From Deltaproteobacteria bacterium (lineage in GTDB: Bacteria; Myxococcota; XYA12-FULL-58-9), in assembly GCA_016218825.1 (NCBI GenBank), contig JACRCV010000028.1, positions 1-40,420 on the forward strand: a stretch of 40,420 nucleotides of DNA, written 5' to 3'. Made by a program: the position numbers and the translations under genes. Below, one piece after another: positions 33,050 to 40,318 of the stretch. Every line of letters begins with the position of its first letter. The stretch's first letter is position 1. Below the pieces are notes generated by a model that searched no databases, was not told the DNA's origin, and saw nothing but the letters and a program-made list of their open reading frames with translations.

Positions 33050-33469
33050 ATGGCCTTGATCGCCTTCAATTGGAACCCCGACGCCGCGCAGCTCCGCTGG
33101 TTCGGCCTGTTGTGGCTGCCGCTGTTTTTCGCCGCGGTCGCTTTCGTGTTGATGACCAGGCTCGCGATGCCCGACGCCTGGACGATCTTGGCGCCGCTCG
33201 CGCTCTTGTCGGCCATCCTCGGCGCGATGACACCTCAGACCCTGAAGCCGGTGTTCGTCGGCCTCTTGCTCCTCACCTTCCCCATCGGCTTCGTGGTGTC
33301 CCACCTCGTGATGTTCGCGCTGTTCTTCTTCGTGGTCACCCCGGTCGGCCTCGGGATGCGGCTTTTCGGGCGGGACGCGCTCCGGCTGCGGTTCGAGAAC
33401 AAGGCGATGAGCTATTGGATCAAGCGTCCCGCCAAGTCTCCGATCCATCGATACTTCAGGCAGTTCTGA
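33050..33469 (+). CDS. SxtJ-family membrane protein
   Basis: This 139-residue protein has about four hydrophobic segments (for example WFGLLWLPLFFAAVAFVL and MFALFFFVVTPVG). The family tail has VTPVGLGMRLFGRDALRLRF followed by SYWIKRPAKSPIHRYFRQF. SxtJ-like proteins accompany carbamoyltransferases in many genomes; their molecular role is unknown. The start has GGGGGTGAG just upstream. It lies 97 bases after carbamoyltransferase copy 2. The DUF5989 gene expected next to it is displaced by the ATPase gene at 33552. Confidence 0.85.
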   Translation: MALIAFNWNPDAAQLRWFGLLWLPLFFAAVAFVLMTRLAMPDAWTILAPLALLSAILGAMTPQTLKPVFVGLLLLTFPIGFVVSHLVMFALFFFVVTPVGLGMRLFGRDALRLRFENKAMSYWIKRPAKSPIHRYFRQF

Positions 33470-33475
33470 GTGGAA

Positions 33476-33551
33476 CCACGAAGAATATCATTGATAGTAG
33501 ATTACCAATAAACTTACTTGCGTTAGATGTTTATTCAGATAAACTTCCCTG
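33476..33551. promoter_or_regulatory. AT-rich leader of ATPase copy 1 with palindromes
   Basis: This stretch is strikingly AT-rich in otherwise very GC-rich DNA. It holds an 11-base palindrome TATCATTGATA (33486-33496) and a 7-bp inverted repeat, AATAAAC (33507-33513) and GTTTATT (33529-33535). TAAACT at 33540-33545 is a possible -10 that would start RNA at the ATG (33552). No ribosome binding site is present. Confidence 0.5.
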
Positions 33552-34697
33552 ATGGGCTCTATTTGCAAGAGGCATCTCGACATCACGTTGCCGGCGGGGA
33601 AATCGGCGTTTCTGTGGGGGCCGCGCAAGGTCGGGAAGACGTATTGGATCCGCGAGGTGTTTTCGAAGCGCCAGAGCGTGCGGCTCATCGATCTTCTGAA
33701 GACCGACGTGTTCGCCGAGCACGCTTCCCGGCCGGCGCTGCTGCGCGAGCGGTTCGACGGCCGGGTGACGGTCATCGACGAGGTCCAGAAGGTCCCGGCG
33801 CTCCTCGACGAAGTCCACTGGCTCATGGAGAATCGCGGCGCGACGTTCCTGCTCTCGGGCTCGAGCGCCCGCAAGCTTCGGCGCGGTCACGCCAACTTGC
33901 TCGGCGGTCGCGCCTGGCGCTACGAGCTCGGGCCGTTGTCGCTCACGGAGGTCGAGGGTTTCGACCTGGAGCGCGCCGTGGTGACCGGGATGTTGCCGCC
34001 GCACTTCCTCTCCCCCGATGCGGCTGCCGACCTCAGGGCCTATGTCGCGGACTATCTCGCGGAGGAGATCGCCGCCGAGGCCGTCACCCAGAACCTGCCG
34101 GCCTTCGCCGAGTTCTTGCGGGTCGCTGCGGTCACCAACGCCGAGCTTTTGTCGTACGCGAACGTGGGCCGCGAGACCGGCGTCAGCCCCAAGGTGGTGC
34201 GGGGCTACTTTCAAATCCTCGAGGACACCCTTCTGGGTTTTCGCTTGCACCCGTGGACGCGCAGCAAGACGCGCCGCATGATTCTCACCGACAAGTTCTA
34301 CTTCTTCGACGTCGGGGTGGCGAACCACCTGGCGCGACGGCGGCCGGCGCCCGGCACCCCCGAGTACGGCAAGAGCTTCGAACACCTCGTCCTCCAAGAG
34401 ATCATGGGCTACCGCCGCTCGCGCCAACCAGATCTAGACGTGACGTACTGGCGCACCTCCACTGGTCAGGAGGTCGACTTCATCTTGGGTGACATGCAGG
34501 CGGCGATCGAGGTGAAGGCCGGCGCGCGAGTGCACCGCGGCGACCTGCGAGGTCTGTTGGCGCTCGAGGCCGACGCCAAGGTCGGGCGCAAGATCGTGGT
34601 CTGTTTGGAGAGTGAGCGGCGCACCGTGCAGCCGGGAATCGAGATCTTGCCGTTCACCGACTTCGTCCAGGACCTCTACGCCGGGCGCGTCGTCTAA
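33552..34697 (+). CDS. AAA-type ATPase with DUF4143-like C-terminal domain (copy 1)
   Basis: This 381-residue protein has Walker A GPRKVGKT (23-30), Walker B VTVIDEVQ (D76, E77) and a sensor strand FLLSGSSARKL. A winged-helix-like middle follows (TNAELLSYANVGRETGVSPKVVRGYFQIL). The C-terminal domain has KFYFFDVGVANHL and the PD-(D/E)xK-like pair EVDFILGDMQAAIEVKAG (D309, E320, K322). That architecture is the AAA_14/DUF4143 family, whose cellular function is not established; a mobile or defence-related role is often suspected. It interrupts the sxtJ-DUF5989 gene pair. Its coding sequence is GC-rich like its neighbours although its leader is AT-rich. Confidence 0.88.
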   Translation: MGSICKRHLDITLPAGKSAFLWGPRKVGKTYWIREVFSKRQSVRLIDLLKTDVFAEHASRPALLRERFDGRVTVIDEVQKVPALLDEVHWLMENRGATFLLSGSSARKLRRGHANLLGGRAWRYELGPLSLTEVEGFDLERAVVTGMLPPHFLSPDAAADLRAYVADYLAEEIAAEAVTQNLPAFAEFLRVAAVTNAELLSYANVGRETGVSPKVVRGYFQILEDTLLGFRLHPWTRSKTRRMILTDKFYFFDVGVANHLARRRPAPGTPEYGKSFEHLVLQEIMGYRRSRQPDLDVTYWRTSTGQEVDFILGDMQAAIEVKAGARVHRGDLRGLLALEADAKVGRKIVVCLESERRTVQPGIEILPFTDFVQDLYAGRVV

Positions 34698-34761
34698 CCC
34701 CGGGTCTCGACTGCCGCCACTCGCGGTCAAGCAACTGTTCCCATCGTCGCCGAGGAGCCCC

Positions 34762-34971
34762 ATGCCTACCCCCGCCCCCACGCCACCGCAGAGCCAGTTC
34801 GACGTCGCCCAACAACAGGGCGCCCATAGCCTCGCCGGCGAGCTCTGGCACTTCCTGAAGAGCAACAAGAAGTGGTGGCTCGCGCCGATGATCCTCGTCC
34901 TCCTCTTGATGGGCGCCTTGGTCGTGCTCGGCGGCTCCGCGGCGGCGCCGTTCGTGTACACCTTGTTCTGA
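34762..34971 (+). CDS. DUF5989-family small membrane protein
   Basis: This 69-residue protein has a polar N-terminus, then ELWHFLKSNKKWWLAPMI and a single membrane span (LVLLLMGALVVLGG), ending in APFVYTLF. This KKWW plus PF-YTLF pattern is the DUF5989 family, regularly found beside carbamoyltransferase and SxtJ genes. The ATG has GAGGAG about 4-5 bases upstream. Here it is separated from sxtJ by the ATPase gene and lies 33 bases before the UDP-GlcNAc 2-epimerase gene, so it is probably co-transcribed with that gene. Confidence 0.85.
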   Translation: MPTPAPTPPQSQFDVAQQQGAHSLAGELWHFLKSNKKWWLAPMILVLLLMGALVVLGGSAAAPFVYTLF

Positions 34972-35004
34972 CGGTCGGCGGCAGCCTCGTGCCGTGATCT
35001 CCTG

Positions 35005-36126
35005 ATGTCTCGCTCCCTCAACGTCACCACCGTCCTCGGCGCCAGGCCGCAATTCATCAAGGCGGCGCCGGTGCTCCACGAGCTCGCGAGGCGCGGCCAT
35101 CGGAGCGTGTTGATTCACACCGGCCAACATTACGACCACGGCATGTCGGCGGTGTTCTTCGACGAGCTCGACATTCCAGCGCCGCAGCACAACCTCGAGG
35201 TGGGCTCGCGGTCGCACGGGGCGATGACCGCTCATATCATGACCAAGCTCGAGCCGCTGCTCTTGGAGTCGAAGCCCGACGTGGTGTTGGTGTTCGGCGA
35301 CACCAACTCGACGCTCGCCGCGGCCCTCGTGGCCTGCAAGCTGCGGTTGACTGTCGCGCACGTCGAGGCCGGGCTGCGGTCGTACAATCGCGAGATGCCC
35401 GAGGAGCACAACCGGGTGGTCGCCGATCACGTCTCGGACCTGCTCTTTTGCCCCACGCCGACCGCGGTCGCCAACCTCGCGAAGGAAGGCATCGAGCGCG
35501 GCGTGCACCTGGTCGGCGACACGATGGTGGACGCGCTCCACTATGGTCGCGACCAGGCCGGCCGTGGACCGCGGACGCTCGAGCGCTTGGACGTGGCGGC
35601 GAGGAGCTACATCCTGACGACGTTGCATCGGCCCTATCTGACCGACGTGCCGCAGGCGCTCGGCGACGTGCTCTCTGCCTTGGGGAAGGTCGGCAAGACG
35701 GTGTTGTTCCCATGTCATCCGCGCACCCGGCTCAGGCTCGAGGAGTCGGGGCTGGAGCTGCCGGCGAACGTGCGGCTGCTCGAGCCGGTCGGTTACCTCG
35801 ACATGGTGCAGTTGACCGCGAGCGCGGCGCTGGTGGTGACCGATTCCGGTGGGTTGCAGAAGGAGGCCTTCGTGCTCGGGGTGCCGTGCGTGACGGTGCG
35901 GCCGGAGACCGAGTGGGTGGAGACGGTGGCGCTCGGCTGGAATCGAGTCGTCGGCCACGATCCGCAGGCGATCGTCGACGCCGCCTGCCGTGACGGCTGG
36001 CCCAAGGAGGCGCCGCCCCGGGTCTATGGGGAAGGACACGCGGCGGTCGAGATCGTGGCGCGGTTGGCCTCCTCCATGCCAGCGTTGGCGGAGCCATCGG
36101 CCAAAGCTCTCGCAGATATGAAATAG
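35005..36126 (+). CDS. wecB: UDP-N-acetylglucosamine 2-epimerase
   Basis: This 373-residue non-hydrolysing epimerase interconverts UDP-GlcNAc and UDP-ManNAc in the cytoplasm. It has the family landmarks GARPQFIKAAPV (12-23), TGQHYD (39-44), FGDTNSTLAAALVA (D99), HVEAGLRSYNREMPEEHNR (E121, E130, E133-E134) and VTDSGGLQKEA near the UDP site. Length is normal. It starts 33 bases after the DUF5989 gene. With the WbpA-like dehydrogenase (23612-24934), a ManNAc-type uronic acid is a possible product besides GalNAcA. Confidence 0.93.
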   Translation: MSRSLNVTTVLGARPQFIKAAPVLHELARRGHRSVLIHTGQHYDHGMSAVFFDELDIPAPQHNLEVGSRSHGAMTAHIMTKLEPLLLESKPDVVLVFGDTNSTLAAALVACKLRLTVAHVEAGLRSYNREMPEEHNRVVADHVSDLLFCPTPTAVANLAKEGIERGVHLVGDTMVDALHYGRDQAGRGPRTLERLDVAARSYILTTLHRPYLTDVPQALGDVLSALGKVGKTVLFPCHPRTRLRLEESGLELPANVRLLEPVGYLDMVQLTASAALVVTDSGGLQKEAFVLGVPCVTVRPETEWVETVALGWNRVVGHDPQAIVDAACRDGWPKEAPPRVYGEGHAAVEIVARLASSMPALAEPSAKALADMK

Positions 36127-36137
36127 TAAAATGTGTT

Positions 36138-36166
36138 TTTACTGTTTTCTATGTTATTGATATTAA
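36138..36166 (+). promoter_or_regulatory. AT-rich promoter of ATPase copy 2, candidate leaderless start
   Basis: TTTACT (36138-36143), a 17-base spacer and TATTAA (36161-36166) lie in a very AT-rich stretch (about 36117-36178). The expected transcription start is the A of ATG 36173. No ribosome binding site is present before that ATG or the one at 36167. Confidence 0.4.
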
Positions 36167-36172
36167 ATGACA

Positions 36173-37348
36173 ATGTTCAATAGAAACGCCACCGAGAAGC
36201 TTCGAGATCTGGCTCGGCAGTTTCGGGTGGTTGGAGTCATAGGGCCGCGGCAGTCGGGCAAGAGCACCCTCGCGACGCTCGCGTTCCCGGACAAGCCGGT
36301 TGTGAAGCTCGAGAGTCCGGATGTTCTGGAATACGCGGTTCGGGATCCGCGCGGGCTCTTGTCGACCTATCGCGAGGGCGCGATTATCGACGAAGCACAG
36401 CGCGCGCCCGAGCTGTTCTCTTACTTGCAGGGCGACGTCGACGACGACCGTCGCCCGGGCCGCTTCATCCTCACGGGCTCGCAGAACTTCTTGCTGATGG
36501 AGCGCATCGCCCAGTCGCTGGCGGGGCGCATCGCGGTGATGACGTTGTTGCCCCTCGCGTGGGACGAAATCCCCGAGGATCGAACGGCGGCCCGCAGCCT
36601 CGACGATGTCCTGTTCACCGGGGGGTACCCCGAGATCTGGTGGCGCGGCTCGCAGCCCGGCGACTGGCACAACAGCTACATCGCGACCTACCTGGAGCGC
36701 GACGTGCGCAACCTGAAGCAGGTGCACGATCTCGGCGCGTTCCAGCGTTTCATGAAGCTGGTCGCGGCGTCGGTGGGACAGCCGGTCCGGGCGTCGCACC
36801 TCGGCATGGAGGCGGGGGTCACCGGCCCGACGGCGCAGGCCTGGCTCTCGGTGCTCGAAGCGAGCTTCGTCGTGACGCTCCTCCGGCCGCACTTCAAGAA
36901 CTTCCGCAAGCGACTCGTCAAGACCCCGAAGGTCTATTTCACCGACGTCGGGCTCGCCGCGCGACTCCTCGGCATTCAGGACGCGGCGCAGCTCAGCGTC
37001 CACCCGGCCCGCGGTTTCTTGTTCGAGAATTGGGTGTTCGCCGAGCTCTTGAAGGCTCGCTTCAACGCCGGGCTCGACAACAACCTCTGGTTTTGGGGCG
37101 TCTACAGCGGTGACGAGGTCGACCTCATCGTCGATCAAGGCCAGCACCTGATGTCGATCGAATGCAAGTCGGGCGCGACGGTGCAGGACGCCTTCTTTGC
37201 CGGGTTGCGGCGTTGGCGGGCGCTCGCGGGGGAGGCCGCCGGACCGAGCTTCGTGGTGTACGGTGGCGCTGAGCCGCAGACCCGGTCGGACCTCGAGGTA
37301 ATCCCCTGGCGCCGTGTCGGGCGGCTGGCTGGGCGGGTTGTGGCGTGA
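36173..37348 (+). CDS. AAA-type ATPase with DUF4143-like C-terminal domain (copy 2)
   Basis: This protein of about 391 residues has Walker A GPRQSGKS (24-31), Walker B AIIDEAQRAPEL, a sensor strand FILTGSQNFLL, then FTGGYPEIW and YLERDVRNL. A DUF4143-type C-terminal domain follows (KVYFTDVGLAARLLGI, FLFENWVFAELL) with a PD-(D/E)xK-like site DEVDLIVD and SIECKSG. It belongs to a different subgroup from copy 1 at 33552, so it is not a local duplicate. ATG 36173 is preferred to 36167 because it coincides with the predicted transcription start. It sits between the 2-epimerase and the PssD/PssE-like gene. Function of the family is unknown. Confidence 0.88.
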   Translation: MFNRNATEKLRDLARQFRVVGVIGPRQSGKSTLATLAFPDKPVVKLESPDVLEYAVRDPRGLLSTYREGAIIDEAQRAPELFSYLQGDVDDDRRPGRFILTGSQNFLLMERIAQSLAGRIAVMTLLPLAWDEIPEDRTAARSLDDVLFTGGYPEIWWRGSQPGDWHNSYIATYLERDVRNLKQVHDLGAFQRFMKLVAASVGQPVRASHLGMEAGVTGPTAQAWLSVLEASFVVTLLRPHFKNFRKRLVKTPKVYFTDVGLAARLLGIQDAAQLSVHPARGFLFENWVFAELLKARFNAGLDNNLWFWGVYSGDEVDLIVDQGQHLMSIECKSGATVQDAFFAGLRRWRALAGEAAGPSFVVYGGAEPQTRSDLEVIPWRRVGRLAGRVVA

Positions 37349-37365
37349 GGCCTGGAACCCTCACC

Positions 37366-38355
37366 ATGAAAGTCGCCATCGTCTCTTCCGTCGGCGGCCA
37401 TCTCTCCGAGGTGGTGCAGCTTCGTCCCATCTACGAGAAATACGAGCACTTCTACATCCTGAACGACGCGAAGAAGCTGCCCGACTTCATGGAGGGCCGG
37501 ACCTACTTCATCAAGCACTCCGAGCGCGATTTGTGGACGTTGTACAACCTCTGGGAGTGTTGGCAGATCCTCGCGAAGGAGCGGCCCGACGTCATCGTCA
37601 GCACGGGGGCGGGGCCGGCGGTGCCGGCGTTCATGGTGGCGGGCAGGCTCGGGATCTTCCGCCTGTATATCGAGAGCTTCTGTGCATTCTATCGGCCGAC
37701 GCTGACGGGGCGTTTGATCCACGCGCTGCGACTGTTCGAGAAGCTGTTCTATCAGTGGCCGTATCTCTCGGGATTCTTTCCCAAGGGCAGCTACGAAGGG
37801 ATCATCTACGAGCCGCCACGGGCGCAAGCATCGGTGGCGGGGCGTGAAGATCTCGTCCTCGTGAGCGTCGGCAATCGCCGCGAGCCGTTCCCGCGGATGT
37901 TGCGGGCGGCGGAAGAAGCTCTGGCGCACACCAAGCACCGCGTCGTCTGGCAGACCGGCTACACCGACTACCGTCCGAAGTCGGGCGAGGTGCACGACTT
38001 CCTGCCCCCGGAGAAGTTCCAGGACGTGTTGCACAGGGCGAGCGTCGTCATTTGTCAGGCGGGCGAGGGCAGCGTGATGGAGGCGATCCACGCCGGGCAT
38101 CTGCCGATCGTGTTTCCGCGGCGCGCCGAGCACGGCGAGGTGCTGAACGACCACCAGCTCGACCTGGTGACCGAGCTGTCGAAGCTCGGGTGGGTTCGAG
38201 GGGCGAGCACGGTGGCGGAGGTGTCGGCCGCGGTAGGTGATGCTCTCGGCGGCGAGTTGAAGATCCAGCGGGCGCCGATGCCGAGGCTGGTTGAATCGGT
38301 CAAGCGCGCGTTGGCCGGCTGTTCTCCCACCAAGCGCGATGGTACGGTCCTTTGA
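37366..38355 (+). CDS. Fused PssD-PssE (Alg14-Alg13-like) glycosyltransferase
   Basis: This 329-residue protein joins two parts that are usually separate subunits. Residues 1-150 are PssD/Alg14-like: MKVAIVSSVGGHLSEVVQL, PDVIVSTGAGPAVPAF and LYIESF, the membrane-anchoring half. Residues about 160-315 are PssE/Alg13-like: LVLVSVGNRREPFPRM, VVWQTGYTDY, ICQAGEGSVMEAIHAGHLPIVFPRR and GEVLNDHQLDL, the nucleotide-sugar-binding half. Such enzymes add the second sugar, often GlcA, to the lipid carrier of EPS. ATG 37366 is chosen because it begins the conserved strand; a GTG at 37345 overlapping the ATPase stop is an alternative. Its stop overlaps the HEPN gene start. Confidence 0.88.
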   Translation: MKVAIVSSVGGHLSEVVQLRPIYEKYEHFYILNDAKKLPDFMEGRTYFIKHSERDLWTLYNLWECWQILAKERPDVIVSTGAGPAVPAFMVAGRLGIFRLYIESFCAFYRPTLTGRLIHALRLFEKLFYQWPYLSGFFPKGSYEGIIYEPPRAQASVAGREDLVLVSVGNRREPFPRMLRAAEEALAHTKHRVVWQTGYTDYRPKSGEVHDFLPPEKFQDVLHRASVVICQAGEGSVMEAIHAGHLPIVFPRRAEHGEVLNDHQLDLVTELSKLGWVRGASTVAEVSAAVGDALGGELKIQRAPMPRLVESVKRALAGCSPTKRDGTVL

Positions 38356-38744
38356 TGGTCCCCTCCGACCGCGCGCGGGATTGGCTGATGCAGGCCAAAG
38401 ACGACCTGGAATTCGCCCGCTGTGCCCTGAAGGAGGAGTTCTTCGCGCAGTGCTGCTTCGTTTGCCAGCAGGCGGCCGAGAAGGCGCTCAAGGCCCTGCT
38501 GTTCAAGCGCGGGGTCCGCGTGATTCTGACCCACAGTGTGTTGAAGCTCTGCCAGGAGTTGCGGCTCAATGGTCGCTTGCGCAAGGCGGCCGGAGTCCTC
38601 GACCAATATTATCTGTCGGGCCGATACCCTGATGCGTTGCCGGGTGGCGCGCCGTTCGAGGCCTTCTCGCGTGACCAAGCGCGAGAGTCTTTGGAGCTCG
38701 CCTCGGGTTTGATCGCGGCCGTCGAGCGGAGATTCAAGCGATGA
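38355..38744 (+). CDS. HEPN-domain protein of a HEPN-MNT pair
   Basis: This 129-residue helical protein has the HEPN pattern ARDWLMQAKDDLEFARCAL, then CCFVCQQAAEKALKALLFKRG. It also has R55-x4-H60 (RVILTH), the motif used as the ribonuclease active site in HepT-type toxins. The start codon overlaps the stop of the glycosyltransferase gene, and its own stop overlaps the nucleotidyltransferase start (ATGA). It is probably the toxin of a HEPN-MNT system in which the partner disarms it by nucleotide addition; that mechanism is known for HepT-MntA and is inferred here. Confidence 0.85.
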   Translation: MVPSDRARDWLMQAKDDLEFARCALKEEFFAQCCFVCQQAAEKALKALLFKRGVRVILTHSVLKLCQELRLNGRLRKAAGVLDQYYLSGRYPDALPGGAPFEAFSRDQARESLELASGLIAAVERRFKR

Positions 38745-39115
38745 GAGCCGATTCGGACTTCGTGTGGCCGGCGAAGGCCCGGACCACGGGGCGGCAGCTC
38801 GTCAGGCGCCTGCGGAAGCTGCTCAGGGGTCGCGTGGAGCAGGCGTATCTGTTCGGGAGCTTCTCCCGCGGTGAGGCGTCGGCTGACAGCGACGTCGACC
38901 TCATCCTGGTGCGCAAGACGACGCTGCCGTGGCCGGAGCGCGGCAAGCCGTTCGCTGATTTGCAGCGCGCGCTCGGCGCTGTGGATCTTCTCGTGTATAC
39001 GCCGGCCGAATGGCGGACGATGTGCGGTGCGCCGACGGGATTCTTGGACCAGATCCGCCGTGAGTGGTTACCGGTGATCAGTGAGCCAACGGACAAGCGA
39101 AACAGCCTTCGGTAG
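38741..39115 (+). CDS. MNT-type minimal nucleotidyltransferase of a HEPN-MNT pair
   Basis: This 124-residue protein has the polymerase-beta-type site AYLFGSFSRGEASADSDVDLILV (G39, S40, D51, D53) and a third acidic residue D82 in VDLLVYT. All expected metal ligands are present, so it should be active. In the characterised HepT-MntA pair the MNT enzyme AMPylates the HEPN toxin and blocks it. The gene overlaps the HEPN gene by 4 bases and the downstream methyltransferase gene by 35 bases. The pair therefore sits translationally locked inside the EPS operon. Confidence 0.87.
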   Translation: MRADSDFVWPAKARTTGRQLVRRLRKLLRGRVEQAYLFGSFSRGEASADSDVDLILVRKTTLPWPERGKPFADLQRALGAVDLLVYTPAEWRTMCGAPTGFLDQIRREWLPVISEPTDKRNSLR

Positions 39116-39836
39116 CCGCGAAGAACCCGCAGGGGTCTCGACGCCCGACACGGTCTCCGGCGACGGCTACGAGCATGCGGCGGGTGGGCTCGGGGCACAT
39201 CATGAGTGGCTCCTGCCGACGCTCGAGCGGCACGTGGCGGCGCTCGTGTCGCGGCCGGGGCGGCACCGCGCGTTCGACCTCGGGTGCGGGAACGGAGCCG
39301 TGGCCCATTGGTTGGCGGGCAAGGGCTGGGAGGTGGCTGGTGTCGATCCGTCGAAGTCGGGCATCGCAAGCGCCAGCCGGTCCTATCCGGGTCTTAGGTT
39401 GGAGCAGGGTTCCTGCTACGACGACTTGGCGGCGCGTTTTGGCCAGTTCGAGCTGGTCGTCAGCCTCGAGGTGGTCGAGCATCTGTTCTTCCCGAGGATT
39501 TGGGCGCAGCGTGTCTTCGAGCTCCTGGTGCCGGGCGGCACCGCAATCGTGTCGACGCCCTACCATGGGTATTGGAAGAACCTGGCGCTGGCGGTGACCG
39601 GCCGCATGGACGCCCATTTTTGCGCGTTGTGGGACTATGGGCATATCAAGTTCTGGTCGGCCGCTACGTTCGGGACGCTGCTGAGCGAAGCGGGGTTGCG
39701 GGTTGAGCGGATTGAGCGGGTGGGGAGAATCTCGGTGTTAGCTAAGGCGATGGTTGCATCCGTCATCCGCCCGGAAGCCGGTTCGCACTTTTTCGGCCCC
39801 TCGACAGACCGCACCGTGACAATGGTATCAAGATGA
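39081..39836 (+). CDS. SAM-dependent methyltransferase, class I
   Basis: This 251-residue protein has the SAM-binding motif AFDLGCGNGAVAHWLAGKG and acidic motif II (WEVAGVDPS). Motif IV is VVSLEVVEHLFFPRIW, followed by LVPGGTAIVSTPYHGYWKN, as in UbiG-like small-molecule methyltransferases. Relatives in EPS clusters methylate sugars, but the substrate is not known. GTG 39081 lies inside the end of the MNT gene (35-base overlap); I see no later start with the family N-terminus. Its stop overlaps the FkbM start. Confidence 0.82.
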   Translation: MSQRTSETAFGSREEPAGVSTPDTVSGDGYEHAAGGLGAHHEWLLPTLERHVAALVSRPGRHRAFDLGCGNGAVAHWLAGKGWEVAGVDPSKSGIASASRSYPGLRLEQGSCYDDLAARFGQFELVVSLEVVEHLFFPRIWAQRVFELLVPGGTAIVSTPYHGYWKNLALAVTGRMDAHFCALWDYGHIKFWSAATFGTLLSEAGLRVERIERVGRISVLAKAMVASVIRPEAGSHFFGPSTDRTVTMVSR

Positions 39837-40318
39837 CGTCCAGGCCACCATCACTCGGCGCAAGGGCCGTGCGGAAACTTGTGGGCGCCCTTCCAACGCG
39901 ACTGCGTGGCCACGTGGTGAAGCATCTCCACAAGATCGTCCTCTCAGGATCTGTGCTCGACGACCATTTTGGCGTGCCATTCCTATACGAGCCATGCCAT
40001 GCAGAGGCGACGCTCTTCTTTGGAAACTATGAGTATCCAGATTGGCGGTTGTTGCGAGACTGTCTCCATCCGGGGATGACCGTTGTAGACGTCGGGGCGA
40101 ACATCGGGTGGTATACGGCACTTTTTGCTGGTGCTGTCAGGACCGGAGGGCACGTATTTGCGATTGAGCCCTTGCCTGCGAACTTCGCCAGACTGACGAG
40201 ACTTATTGATTTGTGCCCGGACGACGACCTCATTACAGCGTGGTGCGGTGCGCTCTCGGATACGTCTGGTACTGCCAGTCTCGTAAGCGTTCACGCCCTC
40301 ATGCCGCCGCGAGCATGA
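39833..40318 (+). pseudogene. FkbM-type methyltransferase gene, interrupted by IS66-like element
   Basis: The frame starts at ATG 39833, overlapping the previous stop, and encodes MTVVDVGANIGWYTALFAGAV and HVFAIEPLPANFARL, the SAM-binding core of FkbM-family O-methyltransferases. Family members are usually about 250-300 residues; this one stops after 161. The last 11 residues come from the terminus of the mobile element that begins at 40283, so native sequence ends at residue 150. The protein lacks the C-terminal part of the domain and is probably inactive, unless the rest lies beyond the element. Before disruption it would have methylated an EPS sugar. Confidence 0.8.

Noticed and set aside
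39833-40318. A naturally short FkbM protein ending at 40318
   Set aside because: The last 11 codons coincide with an IS66-type terminus and carry no family pattern, so the stop comes from the inserted element.
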